A stretch of DNA of 64,000 nt from JANYJZ01 sp964523395 (GCA_964523395.1 CAZFXS010000007.1:166018-230017); one strand, 5' to 3'. Shown: positions 34,652 to 44,326, numbered from the stretch's first letter. Notes: a model not told the origin generated them from the letters alone. Translations and numbers: made by a program.

Positions 34652-36820
34652 TTATAAGAATAACGGTGCCAGAACCAGCGTAATTGTGCTCAACAGTTTG
34701 ATTAAGACGTGAAGAGAAGGACCAGCGGTATCCTTAAACGGGTCGCCAACAGTGTCACCTACGACTGCTGCTTTATGCGGATCAGAACGCTTTCCGCCAT
34801 ATGCACCTGTTTCGATATACTTCTTCGCGTTATCCCATGCGCCGCCGCCGTTATTCAGGAAAAGCGCCATGAGAATGCCGACAATTGTTCCTACCATCAG
34901 CAAACCGCCGACAACTTCAGCGCCGCTCGCGCCATGTGCAGGCTGGCCGGTTGAATAATACAACCATTTGAATACCAATCCTACGAGAATAGGCATACCT
35001 ACGACGAGAAGTCCTGGCATAACCATTTCTTTCAACGCTGCTTTAGTCGCAATATCAACGCACTGTCCGTAGTCAGGCTTTGAAGTACCCTTCATGATGC
35101 CGGGATTGTTCTTAAACTGTTCGCGGACGTTGTTAATGATGGAATATGCAGCTCTTCCGACAGCTTTAATTGCCATCGAAGAGAAGAGGAACACCAGCAC
35201 TGCGCCGAACATTGCGCCGACGAACACCTCGGGCTTGTTCAGATTGATGACGCTTTCAAACTCGGGCATATAGATTTTGATTTCATCAATGTATGCGCTG
35301 AAAAGAAGAAATGCAGCAAGGGCTGCAGAGCCGACTGCGTATCCTTTGGTTAATGCTTTGGTGGTGTTTCCCACGGAATCAAGTCTGTCAGTCCTTTCGC
35401 GGATCGCATCGGGCTGCTGGCTCATTTCAACAATACCGCCGGCGTTATCGGTGATGGGGCCAAATGTATCCATGGCGAGAATGTATGCTGCAGTGCCGAG
35501 CATACCCATTGTGGCAACTGCTGTTCCAAAGAGTCCTGCATGTGCAAGTCCGGAGTTTTCACCCAGGAAATATGCGCCAATAATGGCAGCGGCAATAACC
35601 AGGACGGGATAACCGGTGGATTCCATGCCAACTGCGATACCGCTGATGATATTTGTTGCCGGGCCGGTTTGAGAAGCTTCAGCTATGGATTTTACCGGAC
35701 GGTATTTATACTCGGTGTAGTATTGCGTGATGATAACAAACGCAATGGAAGTCAACACACCGATGATTCCGCAGAGAAAGAAGTTGAAGTAGTACGCATC
35801 GCCAAGAAGCCACTTTGATGCAACGAAAAATCCCGCCATTGCAAGAACTGAAGTAATGTAATAGCCCCGGTTCAAAGCTTTCATCGGGTCTTCGTTGTCA
35901 TTTGTTTTTACTGCCATGATGCCGACCATTGAAGCAATAATACCAAATGCTCTTGCCACGAGAGGGAAGAGGAGCACGCCGATAAGGGTAAGGCCCTGTG
36001 ACTCAAAGACTGCGGTGTTCGCACGGTACAAGCCTGCTGCAAGAATCATCGCACCGATATTTTCAGCGGCGGTGGACTCAAACAAATCGGCTCCACGGCC
36101 TGCGCAGTCGCCTACGTTATCACCGACAAGGTCGGCAACGACGGCAGGGTTGCGCGGGTCGTCTTCCGGTATGCCGGCTTCCACTTTACCCACAAGGTCA
36201 GCACCTACGTCAGCGGCTTTTGTATAAATACCGCCACCGAGCTGAGCAAATAACGCTACGAAGCTTGCCCCAAAACCATAACCGACTATAAGGAGAGGGA
36301 TTTTTGTAATATCGTTTGTTACATCCAGCATTTTCACGATTGCAAACAGACCTGCGACACCGAGGAGACTCATAGCCACAACAAAGAATCCCGACACCGC
36401 ACCACCGCGTAACGCAGGCTGTAAGGCGCTGTTTAAATCTTTGGTAGCACCGGCAGCTGTGCGGATATTCGCACGAATTGCCACCCACATTCCCATATAA
36501 CCTGCGGCGACAGAACATGCCGCTCCGAGTACGAATGACAAGGTTGTCCAAAGCGCAAGGTCACTGGCACTTGCGGGATCGTGTTCATTGTGAGCCCGGA
36601 CGAATGCATAGAGGATATAAATTAACGCTCCCAATGCCGTTGCCAGGTATAAGATTGTTCTGTTCTGTCTTCTGAGAAACGCTTCCGCGCCCGATTTAAT
36701 CGCGTCCGAGATTTCACGCATTTTTGGCGTGCCGGTGTCCCGTTTCAATACATCACGCATCAGGTAAAATGCAAACAGCAATCCTATAACGCTGATGCCT
36801 AAAATTAAATTTAATTCCAT
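34652..36820 (-). CDS. hppA: Membrane proton pyrophosphatase, K+-independent class
   Basis: 722-residue pump coupling pyrophosphate hydrolysis to proton transport, with about 16 transmembrane helices. Catalytic blocks DVGADLVGKVEAGIPEDDPRNPA and DNVGDCAGRGADLF coordinate Mg-PPi. The GNTTK motif (Lys488) is the lysine that replaces potassium in K+-independent enzymes, a rule established from mutagenesis of a bacterial PPase; Thr491 agrees. It is paired with a K+-dependent paralogue directly upstream, so the cell owns two pyrophosphatase classes side by side. Confidence 0.95.
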   Translation of the reverse strand: MELNLILGISVIGLLFAFYLMRDVLKRDTGTPKMREISDAIKSGAEAFLRRQNRTILYLATALGALIYILYAFVRAHNEHDPASASDLALWTTLSFVLGAACSVAAGYMGMWVAIRANIRTAAGATKDLNSALQPALRGGAVSGFFVVAMSLLGVAGLFAIVKMLDVTNDITKIPLLIVGYGFGASFVALFAQLGGGIYTKAADVGADLVGKVEAGIPEDDPRNPAVVADLVGDNVGDCAGRGADLFESTAAENIGAMILAAGLYRANTAVFESQGLTLIGVLLFPLVARAFGIIASMVGIMAVKTNDNEDPMKALNRGYYITSVLAMAGFFVASKWLLGDAYYFNFFLCGIIGVLTSIAFVIITQYYTEYKYRPVKSIAEASQTGPATNIISGIAVGMESTGYPVLVIAAAIIGAYFLGENSGLAHAGLFGTAVATMGMLGTAAYILAMDTFGPITDNAGGIVEMSQQPDAIRERTDRLDSVGNTTKALTKGYAVGSAALAAFLLFSAYIDEIKIYMPEFESVINLNKPEVFVGAMFGAVLVFLFSSMAIKAVGRAAYSIINNVREQFKNNPGIMKGTSKPDYGQCVDIATKAALKEMVMPGLLVVGMPILVGLVFKWLYYSTGQPAHGASGAEVVGGLLMVGTIVGILMALFLNNGGGAWDNAKKYIETGAYGGKRSDPHKAAVVGDTVGDPFKDTAGPSLHVLIKLLSTITLVLAPLFL

Positions 36821-36883
36821 GCTTCCTTGGTGACTCCTTTCTAAATGTTAATTACTTCTACAGTTTGAATGTTTGTTAAAAAT

Positions 36884-39013
36884 TTATACAAGCAGCGGTG
36901 CGATGACCAAAGATACTACTGACATAAGTTTGATAAGAATATTCATTGCCGGTCCGGAAGTGTCTTTAAACGGATCACCGACAGTATCGCCCACAACCGC
37001 AGCTTTATGCGCATCCGATCCTTTTTTCTCGCCGCTGACCTCGCCTTTTTCGATAGCTTTCTTTGCGTTATCCCACGCCCCGCCGGCATTCGCCATCATT
37101 AATGCGAGCAGAACGCCGGTAACTGTCGCGCCTGCGAGCATACCGCCGAGTGCTGCCGGGCCGAGAATAAAACCGACGGCAACCGGTGCGATGACCGCCG
37201 TAATACCCGGCAGGATCATTTCTCTGAGGGCTGCTGAAGTAGAGATATCCACGCAGCGTGCGGCATCGGGTTTCGCGCCGGCTTTGCCTTCAAGCAAGCC
37301 GGGTATTTCTCTGAATTGTCTTCGTATTTCATCTACCATCTTACTTGCCGCGCGTCCTACCGATGTCATTGTCAACGCGGCAATGAAGAAGGGGAGTATT
37401 CCACCGACAAATAATCCGATAACAACTGCCGGGTCGGTAACAATAATCTGAAGCGGACTCTCGCCTTCGCCAAGCAGCATTGCATATCTCTTCCAGATTC
37501 CATCGAGCGGAGTGCCGGATTGAGTCATGGCATGTATTTTTTCCACGATTGATGCTGAGACTGCCTGAGAATATGCGGCAAAGAGCGCCAATGCTGTGAG
37601 CGCGGCTGAGCCGATTGCAAATCCTTTGCCGATCGCGGCCGTGGTATTTCCAAGTGCATCCAGGCCATCAGTGATTTTCCTGACGTCGGGACCTAGACCT
37701 GACATTTCCGAAATTCCGCCTGCGTTATCAGCTATGGGGCCATAAGCATCGACCGACATTGTAATGCCGACCGTTGCCAGCATTCCGACAGCTGCTATTC
37801 CAATTCCGTACAATCCGGCTACATCATTTGCAACGTAGATGGCGACGCATATTGCGATAACCGGAAGAGCTGTTGATTCCAAACCTACCGCGAGTCCGCT
37901 GATGATGTTGGTCGCAGACCCGGTTTTACTTGCAGCGCAAATACGCTGAACCGGTCCGGCAGAAGTATAATATTCAGTTATAAGGCCGATAAGAATTCCC
38001 GCGACCGTTCCAAAGAAAATCGCCCAGAATACGTTATTGCTGACATCATATGTCGTAACGAGCCAATAGGATCCGGCAATAAATAATCCTGCCGCGATAA
38101 ATGTAGAATAACGCAGCGCCGCCGCAGGAGAAAATTGCTTGAGGATTTTCATTGAACCGATACCGACAAACGAAGAAACAAGTCCGATGACGGAAAGGAC
38201 CAGGGGCATCGACATAAGAATGGATTTAATACTTTCATTGGTAACATCGGCGGATGATTTGAGGGCATTCAACCCTTCAGGAAGCAATGTCGCCGCGATG
38301 GCGATGCTTGCAACGATGGCTCCGACATAAGATTCAAATATATCCGCGCCCATGCCAGCGACATCGCCGACGTTATCACCGACATTATCTGCAATGACAC
38401 CGGGGTTTCTCGGGTCATCCTCAGGAATCCCCGCTTCAACTTTGCCGACGAGGTCAGAACCCACATCGGCTGCTTTAGTATAAATGCCGCCGCCAACACG
38501 TGCAAACAAGGCGATTGAGCTTGCACCCATCGCAAAGCCGTTAATGATTCCCGCGGTTTCAGGTTTTCCATACATCATGAAAAATATTCCCACACCAATC
38601 AATCCTAAGCTTGCAACGCTCACGCCCATGACTGCGCCGCCGTTAAAGGCTGTTTCCAGTGCTCGCCCCTGTCCAACATCCTTGGCGGCCTGAGCGGTAC
38701 GGACATTCGCTTTGGTCGCGGCTTTCATTCCGAAAAATCCCGCAAGCACGGAACAAATACCGCCGCTGATGAACGCAATTGCTGTTTCCCATTGCAATGA
38801 GAATCCTAACAGGAGGGAGACTATGATAACAAAAAAGACCAGGACAGTATATTCTCTGCGGAGGAATGCCATTGCGCCGATTTCAATCTGGTCGGCAATT
38901 CCCTGCATTATTTCATTTCCGGCAGGCTGGCGTTTCAATGAAAAGTAGATAATGAACGCCACCAAAAGTCCCACTATTCCTGCAATGGGAGAAAAATTTG
39001 TCAACAACTCCAT
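36884..39013 (-). CDS. Membrane pyrophosphatase, K+-dependent class, possibly Na+-pumping
   Basis: 709 residues, same fold as its neighbour. The GNTTA motif (Ala459) in place of lysine places it in the K+-dependent class. Blocks VADNVGDNVGD and MGADIFESYVG (Glu227) resemble the Na+-transporting Thermotoga enzyme more than the proton class. I infer Na+ or mixed Na+/H+ pumping; only a biochemical assay would settle it. A gap of 63 bp separates it from the other pyrophosphatase gene, and the Na+ symporter gene lies upstream. Confidence 0.85.
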   Translation of the reverse strand: MELLTNFSPIAGIVGLLVAFIIYFSLKRQPAGNEIMQGIADQIEIGAMAFLRREYTVLVFFVIIVSLLLGFSLQWETAIAFISGGICSVLAGFFGMKAATKANVRTAQAAKDVGQGRALETAFNGGAVMGVSVASLGLIGVGIFFMMYGKPETAGIINGFAMGASSIALFARVGGGIYTKAADVGSDLVGKVEAGIPEDDPRNPGVIADNVGDNVGDVAGMGADIFESYVGAIVASIAIAATLLPEGLNALKSSADVTNESIKSILMSMPLVLSVIGLVSSFVGIGSMKILKQFSPAAALRYSTFIAAGLFIAGSYWLVTTYDVSNNVFWAIFFGTVAGILIGLITEYYTSAGPVQRICAASKTGSATNIISGLAVGLESTALPVIAICVAIYVANDVAGLYGIGIAAVGMLATVGITMSVDAYGPIADNAGGISEMSGLGPDVRKITDGLDALGNTTAAIGKGFAIGSAALTALALFAAYSQAVSASIVEKIHAMTQSGTPLDGIWKRYAMLLGEGESPLQIIVTDPAVVIGLFVGGILPFFIAALTMTSVGRAASKMVDEIRRQFREIPGLLEGKAGAKPDAARCVDISTSAALREMILPGITAVIAPVAVGFILGPAALGGMLAGATVTGVLLALMMANAGGAWDNAKKAIEKGEVSGEKKGSDAHKAAVVGDTVGDPFKDTSGPAMNILIKLMSVVSLVIAPLLV

Positions 39014-39355
39014 AAATTAACACTCCTGCGAAATTACCGATTGATGAAAGAAAAACAGTAAATCGTTAATAAAAGTAAAATTTCTAAAGGGAAAACCATT
39101 CTGAATTTCTGCTCATCCCGATGGGGTTACTATGCGGGTGGGGTTGTTGAAGTTGTTGTAACCCCTTGTTCCTGTATTCAAAAAGGCACTAAATATATGC
39201 AAAATCTATAAATTCAGCAAGATATGTTTTAGATTTTTTAATCATTTTTCCCGGATTTAAAATAATAAAAAACTCCATCCGTACAGAGTACAGGATGGAG
39301 TTTTCGAATAAAAGCAACATATCCTCAGGCTTTTAGGCCTAAAGCAGTCTGTTCC
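39014..39355. other. Promoter region of the pyrophosphatases and terminator of the symporter unit
   Basis: Holds a terminator for minus-strand transcription, stem AAAACTCCATCC / GGATGGAGTTTT at 39269-39304 with an A run on its left (T on the minus strand). The rest, 39014-39260, is AT-rich upstream DNA of the second pyrophosphatase. The terminator makes it likely that the pyrophosphatase genes and the symporter genes are separate units. Confidence 0.7.
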
Positions 39356-39496
39356 TCAATTCTTAGGATCGTTATCGGTGTAAGAATCCGGTTCAGGTTT
39401 AGGGGGAGTCTTTAATACCTTCGCGAAAAACCTGATAGTATAAAAGGCGATAATCGTCCACGCCGAAAGCATAGTAACCAAAGCTGATGTTGACAT
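39356..39496 (-). CDS. 46-residue single-helix companion peptide of the NSS symporter (MetS-like)
   Basis: A short gene of 46 residues starting MSTSALVTML, with one transmembrane helix (about 4-24) and a charged tail of PPKPEPDSYTDND type. GAAAGGATAAACA precedes the ATG, which lies 16 bp after the symporter stop. Small peptides with an MSTSAL-like start are known companions of NSS transporters (MetS). I infer it assists the adjacent symporter. Confidence 0.7.
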   Translation of the reverse strand: MSTSALVTMLSAWTIIAFYTIRFFAKVLKTPPKPEPDSYTDNDPKN

Positions 39497-39512
39497 TGTT
39501 TATCCTTTCCTC

Positions 39513-41147
39513 TTAATGTTGTTCACGTCGTTTCCATGCGATATTTATTGACCAGGCAATTGCAATAAATGTTGCAAGGAGAAGGAGACGGGTTATGTCG
39601 ATGATGAATACCCGGGTCGGGGTGCCGTCGATAAACCAGCGTGCATCTTCAATGCCGAGATGTCCGATTTTTCCAATGATACTTCCCGGATCTAGCGGCC
39701 AGCCATTGCCGCTGGAAAGACTTTGAAATGCCGCCGCCCAGTTTCCACCCAACGGGTTAATGAGTGTTCCGAGAAATACGACAAGGAGGAACAACGGTGT
39801 TACGTATTTAATAATAAACTTGAAAATGGGATGAATTTTGATATCAGCTCCGCGATTTATTTCTTCCCACCCTTTTTCTATTCCGAAAACCCACGAGAAC
39901 GCAATCGATTCGAGGAGTGCGAAAATCACAAGAGCAAAAGTGCCCGACCAATCATCAAATTCTCCAAACGCTCCGTATCCGTAGAAGAAAATACACCACA
40001 GTCCTAAAATTAATGTGAAGACACCAAATATCTTCGCAGACCTTGCACGGTCCATTTTAAATTCATCCTGCAGGTAAGCCATAACAGGCTGACCCATCGC
40101 AAGCGAACTTGTGATGCCTGCGAAGAAAAGCAGGCCGAACCAGGCAAGTCCGGCGAAGGCTGCGAATAACGGGCCCCAGTTTTGGAATAATGTGGGCATT
40201 GTCCGGAACCCCATCGCGAATCCAACATTTGATTGGACCCAATCCAACCCGAGGTAGGCAACGGCGATCGGAACAACAATTGAGCCGCCAAGTAATACTT
40301 CAACAAATTCATTCATCCAGCCTGCAGATGCCGCATTTAATGCGATGTCATCCTTTTTCCGGAGATACGCGGCATAACAGTGGATGGAACCCATGCCTAC
40401 TGAAAGGGTAAAGAAAATTTGTCCTGCAGCAGCCAACCAGACTTTAGGGTTTGCCAAAGAATCAAATTGCGGTTGCCAGAGAAAATTTAAGCCAAGAGAT
40501 GCATCATTGACCGCTCCCTGATCGCCGGCGTGCAATGTCAATGCCCTGATAGCAAGGCAGATGCCGAAGAGGATGAGAATTGGCATGCCGATTTTGCTGG
40601 CAATCTCAACGCCTTTGCTCAGTCCGCGTGAAAGAATCCAGAGGTTTAATCCTAAAGTGATAAAGAAAAAGAAAAGTGCGGCAGGCGGAAAATTAAAGAA
40701 GGAACCATCACTGGTACCGACATAGTCATTAAAAAAGTTCGCAACCTGTTCCGAAGACTGACCCGAAAATGTTCCGGTAACAGAATGCCAAACATAGGCG
40801 AGCGTCCAGGATTCAATATAACAGTAGTACGCCGCAACTGTGAGATTAGTAAAAATGCCGAATACACCGACGTATTTCCACCATTTCTTTCTTCCAAGTA
40901 CATCCATCATGCCCGGAGTAGAATGGTGACCGAATTGTCCGCCATGTCTGCCGATTGCCCATTCAATCCAGAGCAGTGGAATTCCCATCAGCAGAAATGA
41001 AACAAGATATGGAATGATGAAAGCTCCGCCGCCGTTTTGAACAGCCTGTGCAGGGAAACGAAGGAAATTTCCCAGTCCAACGGCGTTGCCTGCCATTGCA
41101 AGGACAAGTCCGACACGGGAGCCCCAGGATTCTTTATGAGATGACAT
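39513..41147 (-). CDS. Sodium:neurotransmitter symporter (NSS) family transporter
   Basis: 544 residues with about 12 transmembrane helices. Hallmark GNAVGLGNFLRFPAQA (residues 15-30) in helix 1 binds Na+ and the amine substrate; GGGAFIIPY follows. The family imports amino acids or related amines with sodium. It fits with a Na+-pumping pyrophosphatase nearby, but the substrate is unknown. The small peptide gene follows immediately. Confidence 0.94.
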   Translation of the reverse strand: MSSHKESWGSRVGLVLAMAGNAVGLGNFLRFPAQAVQNGGGAFIIPYLVSFLLMGIPLLWIEWAIGRHGGQFGHHSTPGMMDVLGRKKWWKYVGVFGIFTNLTVAAYYCYIESWTLAYVWHSVTGTFSGQSSEQVANFFNDYVGTSDGSFFNFPPAALFFFFITLGLNLWILSRGLSKGVEIASKIGMPILILFGICLAIRALTLHAGDQGAVNDASLGLNFLWQPQFDSLANPKVWLAAAGQIFFTLSVGMGSIHCYAAYLRKKDDIALNAASAGWMNEFVEVLLGGSIVVPIAVAYLGLDWVQSNVGFAMGFRTMPTLFQNWGPLFAAFAGLAWFGLLFFAGITSSLAMGQPVMAYLQDEFKMDRARSAKIFGVFTLILGLWCIFFYGYGAFGEFDDWSGTFALVIFALLESIAFSWVFGIEKGWEEINRGADIKIHPIFKFIIKYVTPLFLLVVFLGTLINPLGGNWAAAFQSLSSGNGWPLDPGSIIGKIGHLGIEDARWFIDGTPTRVFIIDITRLLLLATFIAIAWSINIAWKRREQH

Positions 41148-41257
41148 TAGATCTCCAATCTATTTGTGATTAAAATGACCGGAAATTATACTAAATATAA
41201 CTATCTGATTCAATAGCTATGGGAAAAATAACTGAAAAAGTGAAGGATGGCATCGTG

Positions 41258-41902
41258 TTAAGTGTTTTCCGTCGAAATCTTCTTTTTCTGAAGCTTATGC
41301 TGCACATATTTAACTATCAGCGGGAGGATGGAAACAAAAATAACGATCGCAATGACATATTCAATTTTATTTTCGATTCCGGGGATGGTTTTTCCCAGGA
41401 AATATCCAGTCAGCGTCATACTGGTAATCCATAAAATACCCCCGGTGAAATTGAAGATTGCAAAGCGGCGGTATTTCATTTCGGCAACACCGGCGACGAC
41501 GGGGGCAAATGTTCTCGCAAATGGCATAAAGCGGGCAAGAATAATAGTTATGCCACCATATTTATCGTAAAATTCTTTTGTCTTCATGAGGTGGTCTTTA
41601 CGAAACCATCGTGATTGCGGGCGGTTAAATAATGCGTGTCCGGCACGCAGGCCGATCTGATATCCAACAGCATCGCCTGTAATTGCCGCTATGATCAGGA
41701 GAATATTAAGATAGAAAATATCAAGCTGGCCGCGTGCGGCAAACAAACCGGCGGTAACCAGCAACGAATCTCCGGGAAGGAAAAACCCAATCAGTAAACC
41801 CGTTTCAGAAAAGATGATGACAAACAATCCGATGTATCCTCCCCAGACGATGATTTCTTCAAGCGTCGGTAGTTTTGGGATTATTGTTAGTAACTCTTCC
41901 AA
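41258..41902 (-). CDS. DedA family membrane protein
   Basis: 214 residues from a TTG at 41902, chosen because AGGAG lies 7 bp before it; a TTG two codons earlier is too near. The DedA/SNARE-associated signature FFLPGDSLLVTAGLFAARG (47-66 region) and TIILARFMPFARTFAPVVAG are present with several transmembrane helices. DedA proteins act in phospholipid scrambling or undecaprenyl-phosphate recycling. No operon partner is clear; MgtC starts 75 bp away. Confidence 0.92.
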   Translation of the reverse strand: MEELLTIIPKLPTLEEIIVWGGYIGLFVIIFSETGLLIGFFLPGDSLLVTAGLFAARGQLDIFYLNILLIIAAITGDAVGYQIGLRAGHALFNRPQSRWFRKDHLMKTKEFYDKYGGITIILARFMPFARTFAPVVAGVAEMKYRRFAIFNFTGGILWITSMTLTGYFLGKTIPGIENKIEYVIAIVIFVSILPLIVKYVQHKLQKKKISTENT

Positions 41903-41982
41903 GTACAATCTCCTGACATAGGTTGATGTTCAGTATAGATCATTGCAATCTTTTTTGCAAGAATATATATGCCGCATGATTC

Positions 41983-42669
41983 CTATTTGTCACGGGAGAG
42001 TTCTATGATTCCCGGAATATGTAACAGCTCAGAGAGGAATCGATGGTGTGATGGGTGCTTGTCGCAATAGGTAAGATGAAACTTTGAAGTGTGAGAGTCA
42101 ATTTTGGTAATATCTAATTTTGAGAAATCAATATCGTGTTCCATCAGTAAGGCAGCTACTACAGTTTTTGTCTGTGCTCCATTGTCGGTAAAGACAACCG
42201 TTGAAGAGATGAACTCGCATTTACCAAGAAGTTTCGGCTCGATTTTTATAAGCAGGATCAATGTCATCAACACGAAGAGGGTGCACAAGATTCCGATGAG
42301 AGGAAACCCTGCCCCGATGACGAGTCCGATACCGGCAACAACCCAGATTGTCGCCGCGGAAGTCAATCCGCTGACAGTTCCGCGCGATTGAATGATTGTT
42401 CCGGCACCGAGAAATCCGATACCTGTAACAATCTGTGCTGCGACACGTGTGGGATCGGTGTTAGTAATTCCCATGCGGGTGAACAGGAGCTCAGATGTCA
42501 GCATATAAATTGCTGAGCCAAGACAAATAAGGGTATTCGTTCTAAATCCGGCGGGCTTTCCCCGGCGTTCACGCTCAATACCGATCAATGCTCCGCAAAG
42601 AATAGCGGTACCTGCTCTCATGAGTACCATTGGCAGAACGGAGGTAAAAAATCTGATTTCTTCGGTCAT
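41983..42669 (-). CDS. MgtC/SapB family membrane protein
   Basis: 228 residues with an N-terminal membrane domain (LCGALIGIERERRGKPAGFRT near residue 25, GIGFLGAGTI at about 85) and a C-terminal ACT-like soluble part. The family aids growth under Mg2+ limitation or acts as transporter; exact function varies. The ATG overlaps the stop of bshA (ATGA at 42666), so both are co-translated. Confidence 0.92.
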   Translation of the reverse strand: MTEEIRFFTSVLPMVLMRAGTAILCGALIGIERERRGKPAGFRTNTLICLGSAIYMLTSELLFTRMGITNTDPTRVAAQIVTGIGFLGAGTIIQSRGTVSGLTSAATIWVVAGIGLVIGAGFPLIGILCTLFVLMTLILLIKIEPKLLGKCEFISSTVVFTDNGAQTKTVVAALLMEHDIDFSKLDITKIDSHTSKFHLTYCDKHPSHHRFLSELLHIPGIIELSRDK

Positions 42670-43814
42670 GTAAATAAATCGGCGGCTGGTACTTTTTCTG
42701 CGAGGATGCGCTTGTAATACTCTTCGTACATATCAATTACTTTGTCTGCGCTGAACATTGTAATAGCACGATTCCGGCTGGCTTGAGCAAAGAGTTTATA
42801 TTTTGACTCATTCGTAAGAAGGTCAACTGCGTATTTCGACATCCGTTCGATATCACCGATTTCTGCTATATACCCGGTTTGTCCGTGCACAACAAGTTCA
42901 GGCAATCCACCAACGCTGGAGGAAATAACGGGTACTTCGCATGCCATCGCTTCGAGAGCGGATAATCCGAAACTTTCTGACTGACTGGGTATAAGAAATA
43001 CATCTGAAGCTGAGAGAAGACATACCAGCTCAATCTGTTTACCGAGAAATTTGATATCGTTAAATATTCCAAGTTCACGTGCAAGGTTTTCGCAATTTGA
43101 ACGATCAGGTCCATCGCCGACCAGGATAAGTTTCGATGGTATTTTCTTTCTTACTTCGTTAAAAATTCTTACGACATCGGGAACCCGTTTCACCTGGCGG
43201 AAATTGGAAACATGTATTAACACTTTCTCCCCGTTTGGGGCAAGGCTTTTACGAATCTTTTCGGCTTCAATCCTTTTGTATTTATTTTCATCAATAAAAT
43301 TAGGGATGACCTGGATATCTTTTTCGATGTGATAATTGGTCAGAGTTTTCTCTTTGAGGAACCTGGAAACCGCAGTGACGCCATCGCTTTCTTCGATGCT
43401 GAATTTCATCACAGGCAAATAGCTTGGTTCCAATCCTACCAGTGTAATGTCGGTTCCATGCAGGGTTGTGACAATTTTCAGTCCGCCGTTGCCAAGAATT
43501 TTCTTTGCAAGGTACGCGCTTGTTGCGTGGGGGATGGCGTAGTGTGCGTGGAGGATATCCAGTTTTTCAAATTTTGCGACTTCGACAATTTTGCTGGCTA
43601 GGGCCGGGGTGTAAAGCGGAAAATCAAACAGGGGATAGTTTGAAATTTCGACTTCATGATAAACAATGTTACCCATGTATCCGTCTAACCGGATCGGCAT
43701 GGCGTAACTGATAAAATGGATGTCGTGTCCGCGCTTTGCCAGGGCTTTGCCAAGTTCAGCGGCAACTACACCACTTCCACCGTATGTCGGGTAACAAGCG
43801 ATTCCAATTTTCAT
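42666..43814 (-). CDS. bshA: N-acetyl-alpha-D-glucosaminyl L-malate synthase (bacillithiol step 1)
   Basis: GT4 glycosyltransferase joining GlcNAc to L-malate, first step of bacillithiol. Start ATG at 43814 gives MKIGIACYPTYGGSGVVA, the typical N-terminus of BshA; an upstream ATG at 43853 extends it into non-coding DNA. Blocks FISYAMPIRLD, DILHAHYAIPHATSAYLA and ETFGLSALEA-type SESFGLSALEAMACEVPV fit BshA. Length 382. It implies the cell uses bacillithiol as its thiol. A MITE-like element lies 46 bp upstream of the start, in its promoter region. Confidence 0.9.
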   Translation of the reverse strand: MKIGIACYPTYGGSGVVAAELGKALAKRGHDIHFISYAMPIRLDGYMGNIVYHEVEISNYPLFDFPLYTPALASKIVEVAKFEKLDILHAHYAIPHATSAYLAKKILGNGGLKIVTTLHGTDITLVGLEPSYLPVMKFSIEESDGVTAVSRFLKEKTLTNYHIEKDIQVIPNFIDENKYKRIEAEKIRKSLAPNGEKVLIHVSNFRQVKRVPDVVRIFNEVRKKIPSKLILVGDGPDRSNCENLARELGIFNDIKFLGKQIELVCLLSASDVFLIPSQSESFGLSALEAMACEVPVISSSVGGLPELVVHGQTGYIAEIGDIERMSKYAVDLLTNESKYKLFAQASRNRAITMFSADKVIDMYEEYYKRILAEKVPAADLFT

Positions 43815-43860
43815 AATTGCTTTGAAGTTAGTCAGAAATTGAAAGAAACACAACTTGCTG

Positions 43861-43998
43861 GTAGTGTTACAGTTTGATTTAAATCTTGGCGGTTATGAAC
43901 CCCCGCCTGCGCGCCGCTCCGGCGGGCAGGATTTTATGACCGAAAATGAGGCTGCTGTCATGGTATGGACCATGACAGCCGTGAAACTATAACACTAC
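43861..43998. mobile_element. 138-bp MITE-like non-autonomous element
   Basis: Left end GTAGTGTTACAGTTT and right end AAACTATAACACTAC are inverted repeats with one mismatch (15 bp). Directly outside each end lies the same 10-bp sequence CAACTTGCTG (43851-43860 and 43999-44008), a target-site duplication. The inside has a small nested hairpin cassette (43902-43930) and a long hairpin with arms GGCTGTCATGGT-like near 43950-43980. No coding capacity. No transposase with matching ends is in the window. Confidence 0.8.
43902..43930. repeat. Nested hairpin cassette, arm family B, copy 1
   Basis: 29 bp with arms CCCGCCTG and CGGGCAGG (one C-A mismatch) around a variable 13-base loop. Copy 2 at 55046-55072 has identical arms and a different loop. 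This one lies within the MITE-like element. Confidence 0.7.
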
Positions 43999-44008
43999 CA
44001 ACTTGCTG

Positions 44009-44326
44009 ATCCTACGTGTGCTTGTGTATATCTTTTGCAACAAAATTAAACTAAATGTCGGACTTTTACGTCAGTAATAAGAAGAGACTATATTCAACGC
44101 GGCTTAAATAGTCAAATGGGTAAAATGGAACAGATGTTGTAGCGAACTTTCTGGTTTTTTCTTCGTATTTAATAATGAACTTCACTTAATTTTATTGGAG
44201 AAATCATAAAAAAAGTTGATATAACCCCTTGTTTTTCCAAAATTATTTTGTATATTCAGGCGTGATTTTCCCGCCATCTACTTAAAGAAATCACCATTTT
44301 TGACCCAAAAGAAAGGATTTTAGATC
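44009..44326. other. Intergenic stretch before the zinc-ribbon gene
   Basis: About 320 bp of AT-rich DNA. It holds one good candidate promoter (44229-44257) and no credible coding sequence. A GAAAGGA motif precedes the GTG start. Confidence 0.5.
44229..44257 (+). promoter_or_regulatory. Bacteroidota-like promoter before the zinc-ribbon gene
   Basis: TTG at 44229-44231 and TATATTC at 44251-44257, separated by 19 bases, agree with the -33 TTTG / -7 TAnnTTTG pattern known for primary sigma in Bacteroidota. Confidence 0.4.
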
